In this document: positions 1 to 8,896 of the stretch, one piece after another
Position numbering within the stretch: position 1 is the first letter of the stretch
How the letters are laid out: each line of letters starts with the position of its first letter
Source of the DNA: Micrococcales bacterium
GTDB taxonomy: Bacteria; Actinomycetota; Actinomycetes; Actinomycetales; Microbacteriaceae
Assembly (NCBI GenBank): GCA_016212425.1
Contig: JACRGJ010000102.1
Location: forward strand, 1-58,510
Reading direction: 5' to 3'
Length of the DNA: 58,510 nucleotides
Made by a program: the position numbers and the translations under genes
The notes under the pieces: model-generated
What the model saw: the letters and a program-made list of their open reading frames with translations, nothing else
What the model was told of the DNA's origin: nothing
Databases searched by the model: none

Positions 1-59
1 CTCATTCACCCCAATTGGGCCACACGACGTGATCGCATGGCCCAATTGGGGAGAGTGAG
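1..59. repeat. Imperfect inverted repeat with CCAATTGG cores
   Basis: Bases 1-22 and 38-59 are reverse complements at 20 of 22 positions, with a 15-base loop. Each arm holds the self-complementary core CCAATTGG followed by GGNGARTGAG. It lies downstream of rsrA, so it could act as a terminator for rsrA and for whatever gene lies to the left. A third copy of the arm motif lies at 41758-41775. The stretch 60-163 holds nothing else I can recognise. Confidence 0.75.
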
Positions 60-163
60 CACGGGGACGAGAGGGTGTGAGGTGCCATCCGCGTCAGACA
101 GGTCACGAGTGTCAGAGGGGCGACTCGCCTCAGACGGACCACCCGCCTCCGACGACCATCCCG

Positions 164-400
164 TTAGACGGCGCGACGGTCCAGGATCTCCAGGATCGAG
201 ACGCGGAGCTCGTCCGGAGCCGTCTCGATGCACGCGCGTTGCACGCGTCGGGTGATGACGAGGCCCACATTGGCCTCGTCCGCGCAGTCGACGCAGTTGT
301 CGAGGTGGTCCTTCACATCGCGGAAGTCCTCGTCGGTGAGTTCGCGATGCAGGTACTCCTCGAGCTCCGCCTTGGCCTTGTCGCAGCCGCAGTCGCTCAT
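164..400 (-). CDS. rsrA: Mycothiol-system anti-sigma factor RsrA (zinc-binding anti-sigma)
   Basis: A 78-residue protein of the ZAS (zinc-binding anti-sigma) family. It would hold SigR inactive in the cytoplasm and release it when its zinc-coordinating thiols are oxidised. The HxxxCxxC signature is visible as HLDNCVDC at about residues 32-39, with further cysteines near the N-terminus (CGC at residues 4-6) and near residue 57. The start codon overlaps the sigR stop as ATGA, so the two genes are translationally coupled, as is usual for sigma/anti-sigma pairs. The length matches actinobacterial RsrA (about 80-105 residues). The role is inferred from family and position; the pairing is very secure. 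Confidence 0.93.
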   Translation of the reverse strand: MSDCGCDKAKAELEEYLHRELTDEDFRDVKDHLDNCVDCADEANVGLVITRRVQRACIETAPDELRVSILEILDRRAV

Positions 401-1176
401 GTCGTGCTCCTGGATGGGGTGTCCGGGACCGTGATGCCGCGGTCGCGGGCGTAGTCGGCGAGGCGCTCGCGCAGCAGGCGACGCCCGCGGTGCAGTCGGC
501 TCATGACCGTGCCGACCGGGGTCTTCATGATGTCGGCGATCTCCTGGTAGGCGAACCCCTCGACGTCGGCGAGGTACACCGCGAGGCGGAAGTCCTCGGG
601 GATCGACTGCAGCGCCTCCTTGACGTCCGAGTCGGGCAGGTGGTCGATCGCCTCGGCCTCCGCCGATTTCGTCGTGCGCTGCAGCGTCAGCGACTCGGCC
701 GTGCCGAGCTGCCAGTCCTCGAGGTCGTCGATCGTGTTCTGGTAGGGCTGACGCTGAGCCTTGCGATAGCTGTTGATGTAGCTGTTGGTCAGGATCCGGT
801 AGAGCCAGGCCTTGAGATTCGTGCCCTGCTTGAACTGGGAGAACGCGGCGAACGCCTTCGCGTACGTGTCCTGGACGAGGTCGCCGGCATCGGCGGGGTT
901 GCGCGTCATTCTCATCGCCGCGGCGTACAGCTGGTCCATGAAGGGCAGCGCCTGCTCTTCGAACAGCGTCCGCAGGTCCGCGCGGGAGAGATCGGAGCGA
1001 TGGGTGTCGTCGAGGTCGTATTCCGACTCGACGTCGTGCCCGATCTGCTCCGCCTCGGCGTCGGGGCCGGGGTCTGCGGGCGTGGGGAGGTCGGACATCG
1101 CGACGAAGTCTAGTTCGCCCAGGATGCGGGCCTCCTCGGCGGAGTCGACCCGGGAGACGAGGGTCAGTGCTGTCAC
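397..1176 (-). CDS. sigR: ECF RNA polymerase sigma factor SigR/SigH
   Basis: A 259-residue group-4 sigma factor that would direct the disulfide/oxidative-stress regulon (thioredoxins, mycothiol functions). Region 2 is visible around residues 70-150, with [11 protein letters not shown] and a [12 protein letters not shown] stretch. Region 4, with its helix-turn-helix, ends in [19 protein letters not shown] chose the GTG start because GAGGGGAG lies just upstream of it. This gives an acidic N-terminal extension of about 65 residues before region 2; an internal ATG at 1098 (MSDLPTP) could start a shorter form. Streptomyces makes long and short SigR forms in a similar way, so this may matter. rsrA follows with a 4-base overlap. 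aroA is divergent, only 49 bases away. Confidence 0.93.
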   Translation of the reverse strand: MTALTLVSRVDSAEEARILGELDFVAMSDLPTPADPGPDAEAEQIGHDVESEYDLDDTHRSDLSRADLRTLFEEQALPFMDQLYAAAMRMTRNPADAGDLVQDTYAKAFAAFSQFKQGTNLKAWLYRILTNSYINSYRKAQRQPYQNTIDDLEDWQLGTAESLTLQRTTKSAEAEAIDHLPDSDVKEALQSIPEDFRLAVYLADVEGFAYQEIADIMKTPVGTVMSRLHRGRRLLRERLADYARDRGITVPDTPSRSTT

Positions 1177-1210
1177 CGGTGGCTCCCCTCGGCACCGAAC
1201 CGCTCGGCGC

Positions 1211-1216
1211 TACTCT
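1211..1216 (+). promoter_or_regulatory. -10 box of aroA (TACTCT)
   Basis: TACTCT ends 9 bases before the aroA ATG, which places the transcript start almost at the start codon (leaderless or nearly so). Confidence 0.5.
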
Positions 1217-1225
1217 GGGGAACCC

Positions 1226-2629
1226 ATGCAGCTGCACAGGTATTCCGCGCCGGATTTCGACCCGTACGGCGACCGGGCGCCCGCCGCGACCGAACCCGGA
1301 CCGTGGTCCGCCCCGACGGCATCCGGCCCGCTGCGCGCCCGACTGACGATTCCCGGCTCGAAGAGCCTCACGAATCGCGAGCTGATCCTGGCAGCGCTGG
1401 CGGATGCGCCCTCGCTGCTCCGGCGCCCGTTGCATTCCCGGGACACCGCGCTCATGGTCGCCGCGCTTCGCGCGCTGGGCACCCGGATCGAGGAGGTGCC
1501 GGGTGACGGGGAGTTCGGGCCCGATCTGCGGATCACCCCCACCTCCGAGTTGATCGGCAGCACCTCGATCGAGTGCGGCCTGGCCGGCACGGTCATGCGC
1601 TTCATCCCGCCGCTCGCGGCGCTCGCGCTCGGGCCGGTGGTGGTCGATGGCGACGAGGCCGCCCGACGCCGGCCGATGCGGACGACCATCGCCTCGCTGC
1701 GCGCGCTCGGGGTCGACGTCGACGACGCCGGCCGGGGTGCCCTGCCGTTCACGCTCCACGGCACGGGCCGGGTCACGGGAGGTGAGGTCGAGGTCGACGC
1801 CTCGGCGTCGAGCCAGTTCGTCTCCGGCCTGCTGCTCGCGGCCCCGCGCTTCGAACGCGGGTTGACGCTGCGCCACACCGGCCGGCGGCTCCCGAGCCTG
1901 CCCCACATCGAGATGACGGTCGCCGCGCTGGCCGCCCGCGGCGTCGAGGTGGCCTCGCCGGAACCCGGGGTGTGGGTGGTCGCGCCCGGTCCCCTCGCCG
2001 GCCTGGACGTGGACATCGAGCCGGACCTGTCCAACGCGGGTCCGTTCCTCGTCGCGCCCCTGCTCGCGGGCGGCACGGTGACGCTCGAACGCTGGCCGGA
2101 GGCCACGACGCAGGTCGGCGACGAACTCCTGGAGCTCCTGCCGCAGTTCGGAGCCGCTGTCACCCGAAGCGGCGGCGAGGTCACCGTCGACGGCGGCGAC
2201 GGGATCGCCGGCACGCGGAGCATCCCCGGTCGGGACCTCGACCTCGCTCACGCCGGCGAGCTGACCCCGACGGTCGCGGCACTGCTCGCCTTCGGCGAGA
2301 GCCCCTCGACGATCACCGGTGTCGGCCACCTGCGCGGGCATGAGACCGACCGGCTCGCCGCGCTCCGCCGCGACCTCGCGGGCCTCGGCGGGGCGGCGAC
2401 GGAACTGGCCGACGGGATCCGCATCGACCCGCGACCGCTGCACGGCGGTCTCTGGGGCGCCTTCGGCGATCACCGCATGGCAACCGCGGGCGCCGTGATC
2501 GGGCTGGCCGTCGACGGCGTCGCGGTGGACGACATCGCGACGACCGCGAAGACGCTCCCGGAGTTCCCCGGACTCTGGCTCCGGATGCTCGGCCGCGAGC
2601 CCTCCACCACCATCCCGCCCGCGATCTGA
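1226..2629 (+). CDS. aroA: 3-phosphoshikimate 1-carboxyvinyltransferase (EPSP synthase)
   Basis: A 467-residue enzyme of the shikimate pathway that joins shikimate-3-phosphate and phosphoenolpyruvate to form EPSP, the step before chorismate. The family signature PGSKSLTNR is at residues 43-51, the conserved GLAGTVMRF stretch follows at about residue 117, and the C-terminal GDHRMA motif is near residue 415. The length is slightly above the usual 430 because of an N-terminal tail of about 35 residues that contains no other start codon. aroA heads a tight plus-strand group with rsgA (4-base gap) and hisN. The order sigR-rsrA / aroA-rsgA-hisN is common in Actinobacteria. Confidence 0.96.
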   Translation: MQLHRYSAPDFDPYGDRAPAATEPGPWSAPTASGPLRARLTIPGSKSLTNRELILAALADAPSLLRRPLHSRDTALMVAALRALGTRIEEVPGDGEFGPDLRITPTSELIGSTSIECGLAGTVMRFIPPLAALALGPVVVDGDEAARRRPMRTTIASLRALGVDVDDAGRGALPFTLHGTGRVTGGEVEVDASASSQFVSGLLLAAPRFERGLTLRHTGRRLPSLPHIEMTVAALAARGVEVASPEPGVWVVAPGPLAGLDVDIEPDLSNAGPFLVAPLLAGGTVTLERWPEATTQVGDELLELLPQFGAAVTRSGGEVTVDGGDGIAGTRSIPGRDLDLAHAGELTPTVAALLAFGESPSTITGVGHLRGHETDRLAALRRDLAGLGGAATELADGIRIDPRPLHGGLWGAFGDHRMATAGAVIGLAVDGVAVDDIATTAKTLPEFPGLWLRMLGREPSTTIPPAI

Positions 2630-2633
2630 GCGC

Positions 2634-3674
2634 ATGAGCTGGCTGCCGCCCGACGAGGAGGACGAGGGCTTCGACGCCTGGGACGAGTCGGATGCCCGGG
2701 TGCGGCCGAATCCGAAGGGGAACCGGCCGCGCACGAAGCAGCGTCCTGGGCACCGCGACGCCCTCGTCGGCCGGGTGCTCGCGGTCGACCGCGGCCGCTA
2801 CACCGTGCTGGTCGACGAGGGCGGGCCGACCGAGCGCGAGGCGACCGCGACCCGCGCCGCGGAGCTGCGTCGCGACGCGATCGTCGCCGGCGACCGGGTC
2901 GATGTCGTCGGCGACGCGAGCGGCGAGGAGGGGACGCTCGCGCGGATCGTGCGGATCCAGCCGCGGGCCACGCTCCTGCGCCGCAGCGCGGACGACTCGG
3001 ACGAGGTCGAGCGCGTGATCGTCGCGAACGCGGACCAGCTGATGGTCGTGGTGGCCGCCGCCGATCCTGAGCCTCGCCCGCGCCTGGTCGACCGCTATCT
3101 GGTCGCCGCGTACGACGCGGGGATCGAGCCGCTGCTGGTCGTGACGAAGACCGACCTCGCCGACCCGTCGGTGTTCCTGGCGGACTTCGCGGGACTGGGG
3201 CTGCGGGTGGTGACGAGCGCTCAGCGCGCGGTCCCCCGCGACGAGCTGGTCCCCCTGCTGCGCGACCGGACGACGGTCGCCGTGGGCCACTCGGGTGTCG
3301 GGAAGTCGACTCTGGTCAACGTGCTCGTGCCGGGAGCCGGGCGGGCCACGGGTGTCGTCAACACCGTGACCGGTCGCGGCCGGCACACCTCCTCGTCGAC
3401 TGTCTCGTTGCGCCTGCCGGGGGGAGGCTGGATCATCGACACCCCTGGCGTGCGCTCCTTCGGCCTCGGGCACGTGCGCGCGGAGAGCATCCTCGAGGGC
3501 TTCCCCGACTTGGCCGCCGTCGCGGCATCCTGCCCCCGTGGCTGCACGCACCTGCTGGGTTCGCCCGACTGCGGGCTCGACGACGCGGTCGCCGAGCGCG
3601 AGCTGAACCCGGACCGGGTGGACTCGTTCCGCCGGCTGCTCGCCTCCCTGGCCGCGGGAGGACCGTCCTGGTGA
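2634..3674 (+). CDS. rsgA: Ribosome small subunit-dependent GTPase A (RsgA/YjeQ)
   Basis: A 346-residue circularly permuted GTPase that acts in late maturation of the 30S ribosomal subunit. An OB-fold comes first (about residues 45-115), then the permuted G domain: the G4-type TKTDL near residue 168, the P-loop GHSGVGKSTL near residue 218, and the G3 motif DTPGVRSFGL. The C-terminal zinc finger is seen as CPRGCTH followed by DC. The gene starts four bases after the aroA stop, so the two are very likely cotranscribed. The acidic N-terminal segment (residues 1-20) is typical of actinobacterial forms. Confidence 0.95.
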   Translation: MSWLPPDEEDEGFDAWDESDARVRPNPKGNRPRTKQRPGHRDALVGRVLAVDRGRYTVLVDEGGPTEREATATRAAELRRDAIVAGDRVDVVGDASGEEGTLARIVRIQPRATLLRRSADDSDEVERVIVANADQLMVVVAAADPEPRPRLVDRYLVAAYDAGIEPLLVVTKTDLADPSVFLADFAGLGLRVVTSAQRAVPRDELVPLLRDRTTVAVGHSGVGKSTLVNVLVPGAGRATGVVNTVTGRGRHTSSSTVSLRLPGGGWIIDTPGVRSFGLGHVRAESILEGFPDLAAVAASCPRGCTHLLGSPDCGLDDAVAERELNPDRVDSFRRLLASLAAGGPSW

Positions 3675-3697
3675 CGGGAGATGCGGCGGCCCCTCGC

Positions 3698-3703
3698 TAG
3701 TCT
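3698..3703 (+). promoter_or_regulatory. -10 box of hisN (TAGTCT)
   Basis: TAGTCT ends 6 bases before the hisN ATG, predicting a transcript that begins at the start codon, independent of the aroA-rsgA transcript. Confidence 0.5.
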
Positions 3704-3709
3704 GCGGGG

Positions 3710-4513
3710 ATGACGGAGCACTCCCCCGCCGACGACCTCGCCGTCGCTCTCACCCTGGCCGCCGAAGCCGACCTCGTCTCCCTCGACCGCTACCGCGCGG
3801 CCGACCTCGACGTGAGCCTGAAGGCCGACCGCACGCACGTGACGGACGCCGACCGCCGCGTGGAGAGCGTCCTCCGCGAGCACCTGGCGCGGGTCCGGCC
3901 GGGCGACGCGATCCTCGGTGAGGAGTTCGGCGCGCTCGGCGACTCCCGCCGGCAGTGGATCCTCGATCCGATCGACGGCACCGCGAACTTCCTCCGCGGC
4001 GTGCCGAACTGGGGCACCCTCATCGCGCTCGCCGTCGACGGCGTGCCGTTGGTCGGCGTCGTCAGCGCCCCCGCCCTCGGACGCCGCTGGTGGGCCGCGA
4101 CCGGGGGCGGCGCGTGGCTGCAGGAGGGGACGGATCGCGAGGCGGGGCATCCTGCGCCTCGTCGGCTGCGCGTCAGCAGCGTCGACGAGCTGGCCGAGGC
4201 GAGCGTCAGCTACCAGTCCTTCCAGGGCTGGGATCGGGAGGGCCGCGGGGAGCAGCTGTCCGCCCTCAACCGGGCGGTGTGGCGCACCCGGGCCTACGGC
4301 GACGTGTGGGGGCACATGCTCGTGGCCGAGGGGGCCCTCGACGCCGCCGCCGAGTTCGACGTCAAGCCCTGGGACATCGCCCCGATCGCGCCGATCATCC
4401 GGGAGGCGGGCGGGAGGTTCACGAGCGCCGACGGCGAGGACGACATCACCTCGGGCTCGATCCTGGTCTCGAACGGCACGCTGCACGAGCGGATGCTGGA
4501 GCTCATCCGGTAG
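3710..4513 (+). CDS. hisN: Inositol monophosphatase-family histidinol-phosphatase
   Basis: A 267-residue Mg2+-dependent phosphatase. In Actinobacteria the member at this locus is usually HisN, which dephosphorylates histidinol phosphate in histidine synthesis. Family motifs are clear: GEEFG (about residue 66), the metal-binding DPIDGTANF (about 86-94) and KPWDIAPIAPIIREAGG in the C-terminal lobe. The protein has the normal length for the family. Assignment to histidinol phosphate rather than inositol phosphate rests on gene order beside aroA-rsgA, not on the catalytic motifs, which the subfamilies share. Confidence 0.88.
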   Translation: MTEHSPADDLAVALTLAAEADLVSLDRYRAADLDVSLKADRTHVTDADRRVESVLREHLARVRPGDAILGEEFGALGDSRRQWILDPIDGTANFLRGVPNWGTLIALAVDGVPLVGVVSAPALGRRWWAATGGGAWLQEGTDREAGHPAPRRLRVSSVDELAEASVSYQSFQGWDREGRGEQLSALNRAVWRTRAYGDVWGHMLVAEGALDAAAEFDVKPWDIAPIAPIIREAGGRFTSADGEDDITSGSILVSNGTLHERMLELIR

Positions 4514-4518
4514 CCCGG

Positions 4519-6015
4519 TCAGAGCTCCCCGCGCGCCGCCTCGAACGCGCGCCGCGCCTCCGGGACCCGGGCGAGGAGGTCGACCGCTGTCTTCCGCTCG
4601 GCGCGCGCCGCGTCGCGCAGCGCGGTCGGGTCGAGCCCGTCGGCTTCCGCCTCGGCGGCGAGCTCCTCGAGCCGCTCGGCGTGCAGCTCCGCGTCCCGCG
4701 CGTCTCCCAGGTCGTCCTGGAGCGCCTTCGCGGCCGTGCCGAGCCGGCTCACCGGGTCGCCGAGGATCGCGTCCGCCCCGCTGGTCAGGGCCTCGGCGAG
4801 GTAGCGCACCCGGCGCACCGCCTTCCGACCCTCGTGCAGCGCGTCGAGGTCGTCCTGCGCCGCGGCATCGAGCCGCCGTGCCGCGCGACGCGCCTGACGG
4901 GCGAGATCCCTCCGCAGCACCGTCGTGGATCGACGCAGGGCCCGCGGACCGAGCGGCGGCCGCGCGATCAGCAGGTCGAGCTCATCGAGCAGCCGGAAGT
5001 AGCCGCGCGAGTCCAGGTAGGTCCGGAGGGCCGCGACGGCGACGGCGTGATCCGCCTCGGCGCGGGCGAGGACGTAGCGGCCGAACAGATCGTGCGGGTC
5101 GGGGATGCCGCGGTCGCGCAGCGCCGCGGCGCGTACCCTGCGCACCTCCGAGTCGCGCGCCGGCTCGAGCTCGGTCTGCAGCCGGTGCAGGCGCCGGCGC
5201 AGCGGCTCCGTCACCGCAGGGTCGAGCACGTCGCGGGTGGCGGCGAGGAGAGAGCGGATGCGGCGCACCTCCACCCGGTACCGGTGCACGGCATCCGGCT
5301 CGTCCGCGCGTGCGCCGGGGTCCCGGCGCACGCAGGAGTCGACGAGTGCCGTCAGCGGCGGGAGGAGAGCGCCGAGGGCCGTGCGGGTCGGCCCGGGCAC
5401 GGCCCTGCCGAGACGGTCGCGCCCGGTGGCCCTGGCGTACTTCGACGCGGCGGAGGCCGGCGCCGCGCCGGCGCGGAGCAGCTCCTCCTCGATCGCATCG
5501 AGGATCCGCCCGCGGTCCTCGGGCGACTCGGCGGCATCCGGGAGCAGCTCGACCTCCCACTCGCGCCAGCGCCGGAGCACCCGCCCGCTCACCTGCACCG
5601 CCTCGACGAGATCGTCGACGAACTCCGCCACGGCGCGCCCGCCCGCATCGCGGACGATCCGGGGCGTGCGGGTGGTGGAGATCCGGGCCGTCGGCCAGAC
5701 GCGACGGCCGCGCAGGATCACGCGGACGCGGTCGGCGATCTCGGGAGGCAGCTCGTCGGCGAGCGCCGCCGTCAGCTCCGTCCGCCCCTCCGCGCCCGGG
5801 AGCTTCAGGTGCCAGCCGCTGTCGTGCCCGCCCTCACGGCGCCGCAGCGTGATGCGACGCCGCGCGAGGTCCCCCCGCCGGGTGTCGTAGTAGACCGCGC
5901 GCAGCTCGACCGGCTCGGACGGCTCGGACGAGAAGGCCGACAGCGTGGGGGCGACCGTCCCGGCAGCCACGTCGTACTTGCGCTCCACTTCGACCGCCGA
6001 CCGCAACTCCGCCAT
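4519..6015 (-). CDS. CYTH-CHAD domain protein
   Basis: A 498-residue two-domain protein. The N-terminal CYTH domain (about residues 5-190) opens with EVERKYDV, the metal-binding ExExK signature of triphosphate-tunnel enzymes. The C-terminal CHAD domain (about 215-495) is an alpha-helical bundle rich in Arg and His, with repeated HRYRVEVRRIRSLL and HEGRKAVRRVRYL motifs that form a basic surface for polyphosphate. The likely role is triphosphate or polyphosphate binding or hydrolysis; the actual substrate is unknown. It converges on hisN with only five bases between the stops. A weak -10-like box (GAGGCT) lies six bases before the ATG. Confidence 0.88.
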   Translation of the reverse strand: MAELRSAVEVERKYDVAAGTVAPTLSAFSSEPSEPVELRAVYYDTRRGDLARRRITLRRREGGHDSGWHLKLPGAEGRTELTAALADELPPEIADRVRVILRGRRVWPTARISTTRTPRIVRDAGGRAVAEFVDDLVEAVQVSGRVLRRWREWEVELLPDAAESPEDRGRILDAIEEELLRAGAAPASAASKYARATGRDRLGRAVPGPTRTALGALLPPLTALVDSCVRRDPGARADEPDAVHRYRVEVRRIRSLLAATRDVLDPAVTEPLRRRLHRLQTELEPARDSEVRRVRAAALRDRGIPDPHDLFGRYVLARAEADHAVAVAALRTYLDSRGYFRLLDELDLLIARPPLGPRALRRSTTVLRRDLARQARRAARRLDAAAQDDLDALHEGRKAVRRVRYLAEALTSGADAILGDPVSRLGTAAKALQDDLGDARDAELHAERLEELAAEAEADGLDPTALRDAARAERKTAVDLLARVPEARRAFEAARGEL

Positions 6016-6073
6016 CCGCTCAGCCTCGCCGAGCCCCCGTTCCTCGGCAACCCGGGCGGCGCGCCGGGTCGCG

Positions 6074-7522
6074 TCAGGTCCGCACCGTGTCGGACCGACG
6101 TGCCCGCACCCGCCCGAACTGTTCCGCCAGCGCGAAGACCACGGCGAGGGCGAGGAAGCAGGCCGAGACCAGCGCGGCGTTGCGGAAGGCCTCGTGGTAC
6201 AGGTCGAGGCGCGCGCCTCCGCCGGAGCCGATGACGGCGTAGAACGCCGCGGTCGCCGCGGACAGGCCGATGGCGGTGCCCACGCGCTGCCCCAGCTGGC
6301 CGATCGAGCCGGCGACCCCGCCCTGCTCGGGTCGGATGCCGGCGAGCGTGAGCGTCTGGTTCGGCGAGATGATCGCGCCGCCGCCGATCCCGGCGACGAG
6401 CATGCCCACCGCCATCCCCCACGGCGCCGACGCGGGCGGGAGGATCTCGGCCAGGAGCAGGTTCAGCCCGAGCCCGGTGATGACGACGAGGAGACCGCCG
6501 ATCACGAGCGGCCGCCCGACGCGATTCACCAGCCGACCGCTGATCAGGGACGACGCCGCCGAGGTGAGGGCGAACGGGATGGTCACCATCCCGGCGAATA
6601 CGGGCTCGAGACGCAGGCCTTCCTGCAGGAAGAGGGTGAGGCAGAGGAACGTGGCAGGGATCGCGGCGAAGTAGCTGGTGGCGATCAGGATGCCATTGCG
6701 GTAGCCGCCGTCGCGGAACAGGGCGAAGTCGACGATCGGCGTCCTCCCGCGCGCGCGGTACCGGCGCTCCCACAGCACGAACCCGGCACCGGCGGCGGCG
6801 AACCCGACGAGCACGAACCAGCGCTCGGGCGGGTCGCCTCGCCCGGTGGTGCTGACGAAGGGGAACAGCAGCGCGAAGATCGCGACGGCGAGGATCAGCA
6901 CCCCGACCGGATCGAGCGAGGGTGCGCCCGGCCGGTGCCGCTGCGTCCGCGGCAGCAGTCGGAACGCGATCACCCACAGCACCGCGGCGATGGGCACGTT
7001 CATCCAGAACAGCAGCCGCCAGCCGTCCTCGGGGCCGCCGACGAGGATGAGCAGGCCGCCCAGCGTCGGGCCGAACGCGGTGGAGAGACCGATGATCGCG
7101 CCGAACAGTCCGAAGGCGCGGCCGCGCTCGGCGCCCTGGAACAGCTGCTGCACCAGTCCGAGCACCTGCGGCATCTGGATGCCAGCCGCCACGCCCTGGA
7201 GGATCCGGAACACGATGAGCACCTCGTCGGTGGGGGCGAGGGCGCAGCCGAGGCTCGTCAGGCCGAACAGGGCGAGCCCGACGAGGAACATGATCCGGCG
7301 GGAGAACAGGTCGCCGATCCGCCCGGCGGGCACCAGGGCGAGCCCGAAGGCGAGGGTGTAGCCGGCGACGATGAGCTGCAGCGACGTCGAGCCCGCCCCC
7401 AGCGCCTTCTCGATCGAGGGCAGCCCGACGTTGATCTTCGAGATGTCGAGGATGGTGAGCGCGGCGACCGAGACGGCGACAGCGAAGGCGGTCCAGCGCG
7501 AGCCGGTGACGGAGGCGGGCAT
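6074..7522 (-). CDS. MFS transporter, DHA2-type drug exporter family
   Basis: A 482-residue integral membrane protein with about 14 hydrophobic segments, typical of the DHA2 (drug:H+ antiporter, 14-spanner) family. The conserved loop-2/3 motif is recognisable as GRIGDLFSRRIMF near residue 70. The substrate cannot be read from sequence; multidrug or metabolite efflux is the family expectation. It stands alone, divergent from the desaturase gene across a 233-base gap that holds a perfect 18-base palindrome close to this gene's start. Confidence 0.87.
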   Translation of the reverse strand: MPASVTGSRWTAFAVAVSVAALTILDISKINVGLPSIEKALGAGSTSLQLIVAGYTLAFGLALVPAGRIGDLFSRRIMFLVGLALFGLTSLGCALAPTDEVLIVFRILQGVAAGIQMPQVLGLVQQLFQGAERGRAFGLFGAIIGLSTAFGPTLGGLLILVGGPEDGWRLLFWMNVPIAAVLWVIAFRLLPRTQRHRPGAPSLDPVGVLILAVAIFALLFPFVSTTGRGDPPERWFVLVGFAAAGAGFVLWERRYRARGRTPIVDFALFRDGGYRNGILIATSYFAAIPATFLCLTLFLQEGLRLEPVFAGMVTIPFALTSAASSLISGRLVNRVGRPLVIGGLLVVITGLGLNLLLAEILPPASAPWGMAVGMLVAGIGGGAIISPNQTLTLAGIRPEQGGVAGSIGQLGQRVGTAIGLSAATAAFYAVIGSGGGARLDLYHEAFRNAALVSACFLALAVVFALAEQFGRVRARRSDTVRT

Positions 7523-7529
7523 CCGGTTC

Positions 7530-7535
7530 AGCGTA
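7530..7535 (-). promoter_or_regulatory. -10 box of the MFS gene (TACGCT)
   Basis: On the minus strand TACGCT ends 7 bases before the MFS ATG, predicting a leaderless transcript. The palindrome at 7547-7564 would lie between the -10 and -35 regions. Confidence 0.45.
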
Positions 7536-7546
7536 GGCGGCGACGG

Positions 7547-7564
7547 CCCGGGCGGCCGCCCGGG
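7547..7564. promoter_or_regulatory. Perfect 18-bp palindrome in a divergent promoter region
   Basis: The half-site CCCGGGCGG is followed directly by its reverse complement. It lies 25-42 bases upstream of the MFS start and about 190 bases upstream of the desaturase start. The position fits an operator over the MFS promoter. GC-rich palindromes also arise by chance in DNA of this composition, so this is tentative. Confidence 0.35.
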
Positions 7565-7755
7565 AGTCGAGGCGGTTCCCTTATCCGCCGCGTGGTGCCT
7601 GCGCGTCCTCTCGGAGAACGATCGATCCGCGCGGGGAGCCCTCGGGCGCCGGATACGGTAGGAGTCGCGATCGGCGTCCCGCCTGTTGCGGCTTCGGCTC
7701 TGAGAGCCGCCGATCGAACGGATACCCCATCTCCTCTGGCATCATCCCCATCGAC

Positions 7756-8850
7756 GTGACGTCCGCCACGCCCGGCGCCCTCCGCACGACCCGCCCGCGC
7801 AGCGCGGGCGCGATCGATCCGGCCCGGTCCTTCACCGAGGTCGGGCGAACGGTGCGCGAGGCGGGGCTGCTGCGGCGGGCACGGTGGTTCTACGCCTCCC
7901 TCGGCGCGGGTCTCGCGCTCGCGCTGGCAGGAGCGGCCACCGGATTCGTGCTCTTCGGCGACAGCTGGTTCCAGCTGCTCATCGCCGCAGCCCTCGGGCT
8001 GATCTTCACCCAGGCGGCCTTCATCGCACACGAGGCCTCGCACCGTCAGGTGCTGGCATCCGGCCCCTCCAACGACCGTCTGGGGCGGGTGCTCGCGGTG
8101 CTGGTCGTCGGCATGAGCTACCAGTGGTGGATGACGAAGCACACCCGCCACCACGGCAATCCCAACCGGGTGGGCAAGGACCCGGACATCGACGTGGACG
8201 TCGTCGCGTTCACGCCCGAGTCCGCCGCGGCGCAGACCGGGGTCTTCGCGACGATGACCCGCCACCAGGGCTGGCTCTTCTACCCCCTCCTCCTGCTCGA
8301 GGGCCTCAATCTGCATCGGCACTCGATCGTCTCCTTGCTGCAGCGCCGCACGGTGGAGGGCCGCTGGCTGGAGCTGGGGCTGCTCGCGCTGCGGTTCGGC
8401 GTCTACCTCGGACTGGTCTTCTGGGCACTGCCGCTCGGGATGGCGTTCGCGTTCCTCGGTGTCCAGCTCGCCGTCTTCGGGCTGTACATGGGCACCTCGT
8501 TCGCGGTCAACCACACGGGCATGCCGCTGATCCCCGCCGATGCGCGACTGGACTTCTTCGCCAAGCAGGTGCGGACCTCCCGCAACATCTCCGGCGGATT
8601 CTGGGCCAGCGCGCTGCTGGGTGGCCTGAACTACCAGGTCGAGCACCACCTGTTCCCGAGCATGGCGCGTCCCCATCTGGCGCGGGCGCGGGCGATCGTG
8701 CGCGAGCACTGCCGCACCCACGACATCGCCTACACGGAGACCTCGCTCGCCAGCGCGCACGCCGCGGTGGTCCGGCACATGCACCGGGTCGGACTGGCCG
8801 CGGGCGACCCGTTCTTCTGCCCTCTCGTGGCGCAGTTCCGTCGGGCCTGA
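7756..8850 (+). CDS. Membrane fatty acid desaturase (type 1, acyl-lipid/acyl-CoA)
   Basis: A 364-residue di-iron integral membrane desaturase that would introduce double bonds into fatty acids, adjusting membrane fluidity. All three histidine boxes are present: HEASH (about residue 92), HTRHH (about 128) and VEHHLF (about 296), plus the NHTG motif near residue 253. Two pairs of hydrophobic segments flank the boxes. The GTG start is the only start codon ahead of the conserved region. Family membership is secure; regiospecificity is not. It is followed by tmRNA on the other strand. Confidence 0.9.
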   Translation: MTSATPGALRTTRPRSAGAIDPARSFTEVGRTVREAGLLRRARWFYASLGAGLALALAGAATGFVLFGDSWFQLLIAAALGLIFTQAAFIAHEASHRQVLASGPSNDRLGRVLAVLVVGMSYQWWMTKHTRHHGNPNRVGKDPDIDVDVVAFTPESAAAQTGVFATMTRHQGWLFYPLLLLEGLNLHRHSIVSLLQRRTVEGRWLELGLLALRFGVYLGLVFWALPLGMAFAFLGVQLAVFGLYMGTSFAVNHTGMPLIPADARLDFFAKQVRTSRNISGGFWASALLGGLNYQVEHHLFPSMARPHLARARAIVREHCRTHDIAYTETSLASAHAAVVRHMHRVGLAAGDPFFCPLVAQFRRA

Positions 8851-8878
8851 GACCGGAAGCGCACAGCGCGCGATGCGG

Positions 8879-8892
8879 CGGCCCGAGGGCCG
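8879..8892. terminator. Short stem-loop between desaturase and ssrA
   Basis: CGGCC, four loop bases and GGCCG form a small hairpin between the convergent desaturase stop (8850) and the tmRNA 3' end (8897). There is no U-tract. A shared terminator is plausible. Confidence 0.4.
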
Positions 8893-8896
8893 GATG

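Noticed and set aside
164-2734. Very long minus-strand open frame over rsrA, sigR and aroA
   Set aside because: Only its last 79 codons are the real rsrA gene. The rest is antisense to aroA and in another frame of sigR, with Arg/Gly-rich low-complexity translation typical of GC-rich shadow frames.
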